Below, one piece after another: positions 1 to 5,075 of a DNA stretch of 5,155 bases (positions are counted from its first letter, which is position 1; each line of letters starts with the position of its first letter). This DNA comes from an uncultured Planctomycetaceae bacterium (GTDB lineage: Bacteria > Planctomycetota > Planctomycetia > Pirellulales > UBA1268), in the NCBI GenBank assembly GCA_937926325.1, contig CALAZQ010000295.1:1-5155 (forward strand). The letters are read 5' to 3'. The position numbers and the translations under genes were made by a program. The notes beneath the pieces were generated by a model. It was not told where the DNA came from. It ran no database searches and saw only the letters and a list, made by a program, of their open reading frames with translations.

Positions 1-227
1 GTCGTGCGGACGGCGGCGGGATCGATCCGCGAGACCCAGGCCGCGACGGCGTTGCCGCCGGCCACCGCATGGGGAATGCCCGCCGCCTCGAGGGCGGTCA
101 CCGCCCGCTTGAGTCGCTCCTTGACCATGGCCACCGCCTGTTCCACGCGATCGAGGACGTCGAAGCCGAATCGCACGACGCTCGGGCCAGGAATCCGCAC
201 GACGTTGTCCAAAGGATCGGAAGCCAT
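1..227 (-). CDS. Nucleotidyltransferase-fold protein, N-terminal part (truncated by the window edge)
   Basis: The reading frame starts at ATG 227-225 and runs off the left edge after 75 full codons. Residues about 22-50 form an amphipathic, Arg/Lys/Glu-rich helix (DRVEQAVAMVKERLKRAV). It leads into HAVAGGNAVAAWVSRIDP, with the Gly-Gly pair at residues 57-58. This resembles the hG[G/S] motif that opens the polymerase-beta-type nucleotidyltransferase fold, as in AbiEii-like and related proteins. The metal-binding D-x-D that should follow shortly after residue 75 lies outside the window, so activity cannot be judged. No strong ribosome binding site precedes the start, but a good promoter-like pair lies 42-69 bases upstream. 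On the plus strand the same stretch also reads open, but that product is low-complexity Arg/Thr/Ser-rich. The gene is divergent from the regulator and is probably not part of the sugar-acid pathway. Family assignment is from motif memory only. Confidence 0.62.
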   Translation of the reverse strand, partial: MASDPLDNVVRIPGPSVVRFGFDVLDRVEQAVAMVKERLKRAVTALEAAGIPHAVAGGNAVAAWVSRIDPAAVRT

Positions 228-268
228 GGCGAGAGTGTATTCCACCGCCCGATCAAGGGACAGCAAGA

Positions 269-296
269 AGTGTACGTATGTACCCGTTTCTGTCAA
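269..296 (-). promoter_or_regulatory. Sigma70-like promoter for the truncated minus-strand gene
   Basis: Read on the minus strand, a perfect TTGACA (-35) occupies 296-291 and TACACT (-10) occupies 274-269, with a 16-base spacer. The predicted transcript would start near 262, giving a leader of about 35 bases before the ATG at 227. The -35 is an exact match and the -10 matches 4 of 6 positions. Promoter consensus in this organism is unknown, so the call rests on resemblance and on correct placement. Confidence 0.5.
272..283. repeat. GTAC-N4-GTAC element in the divergent promoter region
   Basis: The self-complementary tetramer GTAC occurs at 272-275 and again at 280-283, separated by GTAT. It lies in the spacer and -10 of the minus-strand promoter and just upstream of the plus-strand one. 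GntR/FCD operators are usually short dyads with a GT...AC core, so this could be the autoregulatory site of the adjacent regulator. That link is inferred from position and motif style only. Confidence 0.25.
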
Positions 297-318
297 GGCA
301 AGTCAGTCAGGTGATAAT
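290..318 (+). promoter_or_regulatory. Possible divergent promoter for the GntR regulator gene
   Basis: CTGTCA at 290-295 (4 of 6 to TTGACA) and GATAAT at 313-318 (5 of 6 to TATAAT) are separated by exactly 17 bases on the plus strand. Transcription would begin near 325 and give the regulator mRNA a leader of about 145 bases. The -35 lies on top of the -35 of the minus-strand promoter at 269-296, so the two polymerases could not bind at the same time. A weaker alternative pair, TTGGAA 385-390 and TATTCT 409-414, lies closer to the gene. Confidence 0.4.
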
Positions 319-470
319 CTCCGCGATTCAGCAGGCAATAGGCGGCTACCATGATGCGAGTCTCTACCGAGGGAGGATTGGTTGTTGGAAACTCAACGCC
401 TCGCAAGGTATTCTGGGTCATCCGCCATGTCACCTGCCGGTCGGGTAAAGAAACTTCTGAGGATTCCTTT

Positions 471-1196
471 ATGCCCGCCGCTGTCCGCGAGCCCGCCGAT
501 GATCTGACTGCCCAGGCGTATCGGTCGCTCCGCCAGATGATCCTGGATGGCCGCGTGCGGCCCCGAGAAAAGCTGTCGCACCGTGCGTTGTCGAAAAGCT
601 TGGGCATCGGCCGCAGTCCGGTGCGGGATGCGCTCCTGCAGCTGGAGGCCGAAGGGCTGATCGAACATCGGCCCAGTTCCGGCATCTACCTGCGGGAAAT
701 CACGCCACAGGATCTCGAATGCATCTATGAACTGCGGCTGGTGAATGAGCCTTATATCGCCGGCCGGGCTGCCGACCGGGCTGAGGCGGCGCATCTCGCC
801 ACGCTCCGACGGCTCTGCGACGAGATGCAGACCATCGCCGACAGGCCCGACTTGGCAACGTGGTTTGCCGACCTCGACAACCGCCGCCGCTTTTGCGGGC
901 TCGACATGGAGTTTCATGCGACGGTGCTGGAGGCCTCCGGCAATCCGATCGCCGTGAAGATCCTCGGCAACACCCAGATGCTGGCGCTGGTCTTTGCCTG
1001 GGATCTCGGCTTCGGCAAGCCCGAGTGGTTTGCCGACATCATGGAGCGGTCCGCCGCCCATCACCGGGCCATCTACGAGGCGATCCGGCGGCGGGATCGC
1101 GACGCGGCCCGGCAGGCGATGACCGAGCACGTCTCGTGGGCCCGGCAGGAAGTGCCCGAGCACTACGCCGCCACAGCGCAAGCTGCAGAAGCTTGA
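471..1196 (+). CDS. GntR-family transcriptional regulator, FCD subfamily
   Basis: This is a 241-residue DNA-binding regulator, the normal length for the FadR/FCD group. Residues about 12-76 form the winged helix-turn-helix, including LSKSLGIGRSPVRDAL and the wing GLIEHRPSSGIYLREI. Residues about 80-230 form the all-helical ligand-binding FCD domain. The metal-binding set expected in this domain is present: Asp145 and His149 (LDMEFHATVLEASGNP), His198 (HHRAIYEAI) and His220 (MTEH). The protein therefore probably binds a metal-coordinated carboxylic or sugar acid. I chose ATG 471 because GAGGA at 459-463 lies 7 bases upstream and the family N-terminus then follows directly. The frame is open back to ATG 351, but those 40 residues are not family-like and have no ribosome binding site. 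Lying just upstream of the aldolase and permease genes, it is likely their regulator; whether it represses or activates cannot be read from sequence. Confidence 0.93.
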   Translation: MPAAVREPADDLTAQAYRSLRQMILDGRVRPREKLSHRALSKSLGIGRSPVRDALLQLEAEGLIEHRPSSGIYLREITPQDLECIYELRLVNEPYIAGRAADRAEAAHLATLRRLCDEMQTIADRPDLATWFADLDNRRRFCGLDMEFHATVLEASGNPIAVKILGNTQMLALVFAWDLGFGKPEWFADIMERSAAHHRAIYEAIRRRDRDAARQAMTEHVSWARQEVPEHYAATAQAAEA

Positions 1197-1220
1197 GCGG
1201 TAAAGATCGGGTAGTGTATC

Positions 1221-1244
1221 GACGCCCTGCCTGAAACTGGCGTC
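1221..1244 (+). terminator. Inverted repeat just after the regulator gene, possible weak terminator
   Basis: GACGCC at 1221-1226 and GGCGTC at 1239-1244 are perfect 6-base complements around a 12-base loop, starting 25 bases after the regulator stop codon. The position suits a terminator. The loop is long and no T-run follows (CAAATT), so it is not a standard intrinsic terminator. It could equally be an operator or chance. Confidence 0.25.
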
Positions 1245-1317
1245 CAAATTCGGTCGAGTGTTAGCCTTTACACGCTTTCACCGCGAGCGGAGCCAAGGGC
1301 ACCAAAACCATTTTGCC

Positions 1318-1335
1318 GGCCCGAAGAAAAGGGCC
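1318..1335. repeat. Short GC inverted repeat with A-rich loop
   Basis: GGCCC (1318-1322) and GGGCC (1331-1335) flank the 8-base loop GAAGAAAA. The stem is only five base pairs but all G-C. No T-tract follows on either strand. It is one of several hairpins in this leader, and its function is unknown. Confidence 0.3.
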
Positions 1336-1366
1336 TCTCGCGGAATGGTCGGTTCTCGCTTCCCTT

Positions 1367-1390
1367 GATTCGGCAATTCTTGCCTGAATC
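1367..1390. repeat. Ten-pair inverted repeat with one bulge (operator or RNA hairpin candidate)
   Basis: GATTCGGCAA (1367-1376) pairs with TTGCC-T-GAATC (1380-1390) around the loop TTC, with a single unpaired T at 1385. CTT 1364-1366 can add three more pairs with AAG 1394-1396 across an unpaired GTC. This is the most A+T-containing long dyad in the gap, and it sits about 170 bases before the ridA start. It is a candidate operator for the adjacent regulator or a structured mRNA leader. There is no T-run, so it is not a standard terminator. Confidence 0.45.
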
Positions 1391-1482
1391 GTCAAGCCCG
1401 CGAGGATCGCCCGGCCGGCGTTCACCAGCAGCATTCATCCCAAGCTGCGAGCAGCGGGGCCATCATGGCCCGGAGCGATTCC

Positions 1483-1497
1483 GGCAGCTATGCTGCC
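1483..1497. repeat. GGCAGC-TAT-GCTGCC hairpin
   Basis: GGCAGC (1483-1488) and GCTGCC (1492-1497) are perfect complements around a three-base loop. An upstream mini-dyad, GCTGC 1444-1448 and GCAGC 1451-1455, carries the same five-base arms in reverse order. The four arms could therefore pair in alternative ways. Whether such switching happens is unknown. Confidence 0.35.
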
Positions 1498-1503
1498 TCC
1501 CTC

Positions 1504-1527
1504 GCGGCCGGCTTGGATGCCGGCCGC
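1504..1527. repeat. Perfect nine-pair GC hairpin in the ridA leader
   Basis: GCGGCCGGC (1504-1512) and GCCGGCCGC (1519-1527) form a perfect all-G/C stem with the loop TTGGAT. It ends 35 bases before the ridA start codon and about 20 bases before its ribosome binding site. The following bases (CCCAGCCCTCGATTG) contain no T-run. It would form a very stable RNA structure in any transcript entering the structural genes. It could slow transcription, protect the 5' end of a processed mRNA or act as an attenuator; none of these can be proved here. Confidence 0.5.
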
Positions 1528-1562
1528 CCCAGCCCTCGATTGATTCCGGAGAAGAGCCTGCC

Positions 1563-2024
1563 ATGTCGGCCCACCAAGCATTCTTGTCACTCGGCCTCAG
1601 CCTGCCCCCCGCCCCCAAGCCTGCGGGCGTCTACAAGCCCTGCCTAATCGATGGGCGGCATGTCTACGTGTCCGGCCACGGTCCGGTGCAGGCCGATGGC
1701 AGCCTGATCTGTGGCCGCGTGGGCCAGGACCTCGACAAGGAGGCCGGCAAGGCGGCAGCCCGGCAGGTGGGACTGACCATCCTCGCCACCCTGACGGCCA
1801 ATCTCGGCAGCCTCGACAAGATCAAGCGGGTCATCAAGGTGCTCGGCATGGTCAATGCCACCCCCGATTTTGTTGACCATCCGTTCGTGATCAACGGTTG
1901 TAGCGAGTTGTTCGGTGAAGTCTGGGGGGAAGACCTGGGCATCGGCGTCCGCAGCGCCGTCGGCATGGGCTCGCTGCCGGGCAACATTGCCGTCGAGATT
2001 GAAGCCCTCTTTGAACTGGCGTAA
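1563..2024 (+). CDS. RidA-family (YjgF/YER057c/UK114) enamine/imine deaminase-like protein
   Basis: This 153-residue cytoplasmic protein belongs to the longer RidA subgroup that opens with GLSLPPAPKPAGVYKP (residues 11-26), rather than the roughly 128-residue classic form. The family hydrolyses reactive enamine and imine intermediates released by PLP enzymes, giving keto acids and ammonia, and acts as a trimer. The family signature is at the C-terminus: Arg130 in GVRSAVGMGSLP and Glu145 in NIAVEIEALF. Their 15-residue spacing equals that of Arg105 and Glu120 in the classic enzyme. VYVSGHGP at 34-41 matches the conserved core strand. ATG 1563 is preceded by GGAG at 1548-1551 and GAAGAG at 1551-1556. 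The frame is open further upstream to 1365, but that part is not family-like. The gene heads the aldolase-permease unit, 11 bases before eda, which suggests the pathway passes through an imine or enamine. Some members of the family lack deaminase activity, so the role is inferred. Confidence 0.9.
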   Translation: MSAHQAFLSLGLSLPPAPKPAGVYKPCLIDGRHVYVSGHGPVQADGSLICGRVGQDLDKEAGKAAARQVGLTILATLTANLGSLDKIKRVIKVLGMVNATPDFVDHPFVINGCSELFGEVWGEDLGIGVRSAVGMGSLPGNIAVEIEALFELA

Positions 2025-2031
2025 GGGGAGG
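2025..2031 (+). promoter_or_regulatory. Ribosome binding site deciding the GTG start of the aldolase
   Basis: GGGGAGG begins directly after the ridA stop codon and ends four bases before GTG 2036. It is the strongest Shine-Dalgarno-like sequence in the window and supports the GTG start. No ATG lies in a suitable place. Confidence 0.7.
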
Positions 2032-2035
2032 CACC

Positions 2036-2701
2036 GTGGCCGAGCCGACGATCACCACAGCCCTCGCTGCGCAAAAGGTGCTGCCACTGTTCACCTGCGG
2101 TGATGCCGCCGTCGGTCTGCAGGTCCTGGCCGCCCTGCACGCCGGTGGCATCGACATCGTAGAGTTCACCAACCGCACGCGGGCGGCGGTCGAGGTCTTT
2201 CGCGAGCTTGCAGCGGCAGCCGCCGAGCAGTTGCCGGCGATGACGCTGGGGGCCGGGACGATCATCAACCGCGAACAAGCGGAAGCCTTTCACACCGCGG
2301 GCGCGAAGTTCATCGTCGCCCCCAATTTGGATGACGACGTGGGCCGGGTCTGTGCCGAGCGGGGCCTGCCCTGGTGCCCGGGCACCGGCACCGTCTCAGA
2401 GATGATTCGGGCCCACCAACTAGGGGCCGCCCTGATCAAGGTCTTTCCGGCCGATGCCCTGGGCGGGCCGACTTTTGTGAAGGCGGTCCGGGGGCCGTGC
2501 CCTTGGCTGAAGCTGATGCCATCCGGCGGCGTCACCACCGACGAGGCCAATCTGCGGGCCTGGTTCGCTGCCGGGGTTCACTGCGTCGGCATCGGCTCGG
2601 CCCTGATCGACCGCGAGACGCTGGCCGCCGGCCGCTACACGGACCTGGCCGATCGCACCCGCCGCCTCGTCAGCCTGCTTGCGGAGGTTGCCCCGACATG
2701 A
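2036..2701 (+). CDS. eda: 2-dehydro-3-deoxy-phosphogluconate / 4-hydroxy-2-oxoglutarate aldolase (KDPG/KHG aldolase)
   Basis: This is a class I aldolase of 221 residues, slightly longer than the usual 205-215. It would cleave 2-keto-3-deoxy-6-phosphogluconate or a related 2-keto-3-deoxy acid into pyruvate and glyceraldehyde 3-phosphate or another aldehyde. The (beta/alpha)8 landmarks appear in order: Glu43 and Arg47 in IVEFTNRT, GAGT at 72-75, FIVAPN at 92-97, CPGTGT at 114-119 and the Schiff-base Lys135 in ALIKVFPAD. The phosphate-binding loops follow, MPSGGVT at 161-167 and GIGSAL at 185-190. All expected catalytic residues are present. It starts at GTG with a strong ribosome binding site. 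Its stop codon overlaps the permease start (ATGA), so the two are probably translationally coupled. No dehydratase (edd) or KDG kinase gene lies nearby. The true substrate may therefore be an isomer such as the galactonate form, or an unphosphorylated acid. The family is certain; the substrate is not. Confidence 0.94.
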   Translation: MAEPTITTALAAQKVLPLFTCGDAAVGLQVLAALHAGGIDIVEFTNRTRAAVEVFRELAAAAAEQLPAMTLGAGTIINREQAEAFHTAGAKFIVAPNLDDDVGRVCAERGLPWCPGTGTVSEMIRAHQLGAALIKVFPADALGGPTFVKAVRGPCPWLKLMPSGGVTTDEANLRAWFAAGVHCVGIGSALIDRETLAAGRYTDLADRTRRLVSLLAEVAPT

Positions 2702-4011
2702 GCCTTGCGGTTGTTGCCATTGCCATTGTGTTGCTGGTCGTGCTCGTCGTCTGGGCACGGATGCACGCCTTTCTGGCCTTCATTCTCGTCTCGGCGGGTG
2801 CGGCCCTCGCGCTCGGCATGCCCGCCACCGAGGTGGCCGGTGCCGTCCGCAAAGGCATTGGCGACATTCTGGGTGGGCTTTCGATTGTGATCGTGGCCGG
2901 GGCCATGCTGGGCAAACTCGTGGTCGAAAGCGGCGCCGCCCAGCGGATTGCCGACACGCTGGTGGCGGCGTTCGGCCCCCGGCAGATGGCCTGGGCGATG
3001 GCCCTGACCGGGTTCATCGTCGGCATCCCGTTGTTCTACGGGGTCGGCTTTGTGCTGCTCGTGCCAATCATCTTTGCGGTGATCGGTCGATCCAGCTTGC
3101 CGCTGCTGGTGGTCGGCCTGCCGGCGTTGGCCTCGATGAGTGTGGCCCACGGCCTGCTGCCGCCGCACCCGGCTCCGACGGCGCTGGTCGCCACGTTCGA
3201 CGCCAGCCTCGGTCTGACTCTGCTCTACGGGCTCGTCATCGCTGTTCCGGCCCTGATCATTGCCGGTCCGATCTTTGCCCGCTTTCTCGGCGGCATCACG
3301 GCCCAGCCGCTGGCCGGCTTCACCGGCACGCCCCTGCCGCCCGAGGCTTTGCCCGGGACAGCCGTCAGCATGATCACGGCACTCCTGCCCGCGGTGCTGT
3401 TGCTTCTGACCACGGTGACAGGCCTCTTGGTCGATGCCGAGACCCCGGCTGGCGAGCTTCTCGGCTTTCTCTCGGACCCCGACGTGGTGATGATCGTCGC
3501 CCTCGGCTTCGCCACCGTGTCGCTCGGGCTGGCTCGGGGCCGGTCACTACCCCGGGTGATGACGGTCTACGCAAACGCGATCACCGACATTGCCTCCATT
3601 CTGCTGGTCATCGCCGGCTCGGGTGCTTTCAAGCAGGTGCTCGTTGCCAGCGGGGTGAATGACGAGATTGCCGGCACGCTCGAGGGATTGGCGGTCGATC
3701 CCCTGATTCTCGCCTGGGTGGTGACGGCAGCCATTCGCGTCTGTGTCGGCTCGGCCACTGTTGCCGGTCTGACGGCCGCCGGCATCCTGGCCCCCGTGGT
3801 CGCGGCCGGCGGTGTCGAGCCAAACCTGATGGTGCTGGCCATCGGCGCCGGCAGCCTGTTCTGCTCGCACGTCAACGATGCCGCCTTCTGGATGTTCAAA
3901 GAGTATTTCGGGGTCAGCGTGGCCGACACCTTCAAAAGCTGGACCGTGATGGAGTCGCTGGTCTCGGTGGTGGGGCTGGCCGGCGTGCTCGCCCTTGCTC
4001 AGGTCGTCTGA
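2698..4011 (+). CDS. GntP-family gluconate/sugar-acid:H+ symporter
   Basis: This is a 437-residue inner-membrane permease, the standard full length for the gluconate:H+ symporter family (GntP, GntT, IdnT, DsdX relatives). It is almost continuously hydrophobic, with about 12-14 membrane segments beginning at residues 4-20. Family landmarks are HGLLPPHPAPTA (151-162), GSATVAGLTAAG (351-362) and SHVNDAAFWMFKEYFG (390-405). I chose ATG 2698 because it overlaps the eda stop by four bases and gives a family-like N-terminus (MSLAVVAIAIVLLVV). The frame is open back to 2374, but that region encodes eda in another frame. The family takes up gluconate, idonate, galactonate-like acids and, in DsdX, D-serine, so the exact ligand cannot be read. 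Its place behind an aldolase and a RidA protein favours an aldonate, possibly an amino aldonate. Confidence 0.93.
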   Translation: MSLAVVAIAIVLLVVLVVWARMHAFLAFILVSAGAALALGMPATEVAGAVRKGIGDILGGLSIVIVAGAMLGKLVVESGAAQRIADTLVAAFGPRQMAWAMALTGFIVGIPLFYGVGFVLLVPIIFAVIGRSSLPLLVVGLPALASMSVAHGLLPPHPAPTALVATFDASLGLTLLYGLVIAVPALIIAGPIFARFLGGITAQPLAGFTGTPLPPEALPGTAVSMITALLPAVLLLLTTVTGLLVDAETPAGELLGFLSDPDVVMIVALGFATVSLGLARGRSLPRVMTVYANAITDIASILLVIAGSGAFKQVLVASGVNDEIAGTLEGLAVDPLILAWVVTAAIRVCVGSATVAGLTAAGILAPVVAAGGVEPNLMVLAIGAGSLFCSHVNDAAFWMFKEYFGVSVADTFKSWTVMESLVSVVGLAGVLALAQVV

Positions 4012-4029
4012 ACCGCCAGTCATCCGCCC

Positions 4030-5064
4030 TCAGTCAGCGGCCACGCGGGCCACTGCCTTGAGCACGCCGCTGGTGGGATCGACCAGTTGCGGAAAGGCCT
4101 CGGGCAGGTCGGTCCAGCTGAGCCGATGCGTGATCCAGGGGCCGGTGTCGATGCGACCAGCCTCGATGTCGGCGATGATCCGGCCGAAATCACTGGAGCG
4201 GGCGTTGCGGCTGGCAAGGATGGTTAGCTCGCGGCGGTGCAGCAGGGGAGCATGGGGAAAGCTGAGCGTGCCCTGGGTGATACCCACATAGACGACCCGG
4301 CCGCCAAAGGCCGCAAACCCGAGCGACCGGCTCATGCTCTGGCCGCTGCCTGTCGCGTCGATCACCACATCACAGCATTCACCTCCGGTGAGGTCTGCGA
4401 CTGCGGCAAAGTCGGCGTCATCGCCGGTTGCCAGCAGCGTATCGGCTATTCCCAGCGTGTCGCGGACAAATGCCAGCCGCTCGGCCACCATGTCCATCAC
4501 GATCGGCCGGGCCCCGGCCAGCCGCACAAACTCGAGAGCCGACAGGCCGATCGGGCCGGCCCCGATCACCAGCACGGTCTCACCCGCTGCGACAGCCGCC
4601 CGGTCCACGGCATGGCAGCCGATGGCCAGGGTTTCGACCAGGGCATTCTGCTCAGCCGTCAGGTTCGGTGATGGGTGCAGCTTGCGGGCAGGTACCGTGA
4701 ACAACGGCTGCAGCCCGCCGTCGCAGTGGACCCCCAGGGTCTGGTGATGCTCGCAGCAGTTGGTCTTGCCGATCCGGCAGGCATGGCACTGCTGGCAGTT
4801 GATATAGGGCTCTACACAGCAGCGGTCACCGGGGCGGACGTTCTCGACACCCGCCCCGACTGCCATCACCTCGACACCGAGTTCATGGCCGGGGATCCGC
4901 GGATAGCTGAAGAACGGCATCTTGCCGAGGTAGCCGCCGTAGTCGGTGCCGCAGATACCCACCGCCTCGACCCGGACGACCGCCTCCCCCGGCCCCGGCG
5001 CGGCCGGCTCGGCCACGTCGATCAGCTGCCAGTGTTTCGGTTCAACCAGTTGCAATGCCTTCAT
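4030..5064 (-). CDS. Zinc-dependent medium-chain NAD(P) dehydrogenase, polyol/sugar-acid type
   Basis: This cytoplasmic oxidoreductase of 344 residues belongs to the sorbitol / L-idonate 5- / L-galactonate 5-dehydrogenase-like group (IdnD, LgoD and RspB relatives). Catalytic zinc ligands are Cys38 (GICGTD), His60 and Glu61 (PGHELG), with Glu144 in the usual supporting place. A structural zinc lobe is formed by Cys90, Cys93, Cys96 and Cys104 (CQQCHACRIGKTNCC). The Rossmann motif is GAGPIG at 168-173. Asp191 at the end of the second strand (PIVMDM) favours NAD over NADP. All key residues are present. ATG 5064 is preferred over GTG 5067: it follows GAGG at 5075-5072 by 7 bases and gives the typical MKALQL start. 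The gene faces the permease tail-to-tail with 18 bases between stop codons. It probably oxidises a secondary hydroxyl of a sugar acid or polyol in the same pathway, but the substrate is unknown. Confidence 0.92.
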   Translation of the reverse strand: MKALQLVEPKHWQLIDVAEPAAPGPGEAVVRVEAVGICGTDYGGYLGKMPFFSYPRIPGHELGVEVMAVGAGVENVRPGDRCCVEPYINCQQCHACRIGKTNCCEHHQTLGVHCDGGLQPLFTVPARKLHPSPNLTAEQNALVETLAIGCHAVDRAAVAAGETVLVIGAGPIGLSALEFVRLAGARPIVMDMVAERLAFVRDTLGIADTLLATGDDADFAAVADLTGGECCDVVIDATGSGQSMSRSLGFAAFGGRVVYVGITQGTLSFPHAPLLHRRELTILASRNARSSDFGRIIADIEAGRIDTGPWITHRLSWTDLPEAFPQLVDPTSGVLKAVARVAAD

Positions 5065-5071
5065 CACTCAG

Positions 5072-5075
5072 CCTC
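5072..5075 (-). promoter_or_regulatory. Ribosome binding site for the dehydrogenase
   Basis: GAGG (within AGTGAGG) lies 7 bases before ATG 5064 on the minus strand and only 4 before GTG 5067. This spacing is why ATG is taken as the start. The site lies inside a very short frame (ATG 5087 to TGA 5064) that overlaps the dehydrogenase start. Confidence 0.6.

Larger units (their letters stand above)
1197..1562. other. Hairpin-rich intergenic region between the regulator and the ridA-eda-permease unit
   Basis: No convincing gene was found in these 366 bases on either strand. Open frames that cross it are extensions or shadows of neighbouring genes and lack family-like sequence. It contains five inverted repeats, at 1221-1244, 1318-1335, 1367-1390, 1483-1497 and 1504-1527. 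A TTTACA -35-like hexamer at 1267-1272 has no matching -10, and I found no convincing promoter pair. The structural genes must start from a promoter here that I cannot recognise, or by readthrough from the regulator gene. Confidence 0.7.

Noticed and set aside
4..354. Plus-strand open frame at the left edge
   Set aside because: Low-complexity Arg/Thr/Ser-rich product with no family signature. The opposite strand encodes a motif-bearing protein over 1-227 with a fitting promoter.
351..470. In-frame 40-residue N-terminal extension of the GntR regulator
   Set aside because: ATG 351 lacks a ribosome binding site and the extra residues are not typical of the family. ATG 471 has GAGGA at the right spacing.
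393..1247. Long minus-strand open frame of 284 codons opposite the regulator
   Set aside because: Antisense shadow of a clear GntR/FCD gene in high-GC sequence. Its product has no recognisable motif.
1365..1562. In-frame upstream extension of the RidA protein
   Set aside because: The added 66 residues cover the hairpin region, are not family-like, and ATG 1563 has its own ribosome binding site.
2374..2697. In-frame upstream extension of the permease
   Set aside because: This stretch is the coding region of eda in another frame. ATG 2698 with ATGA overlap gives the correct hydrophobic N-terminus.
2679..3662. Second long plus-strand frame of 327 codons inside the permease gene
   Set aside because: Arg/His/Gly/Ala-rich out-of-frame shadow. 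The permease frame contains all GntP landmarks.
2635..4023. Minus-strand open frames opposite the permease (2635-3168, 3225-3515, 3547-4023)
   Set aside because: His/Gln/Gly/Asp-rich or Ala/Thr/Arg-rich products typical of antisense frames under a hydrophobic high-GC gene, with no homology signature.
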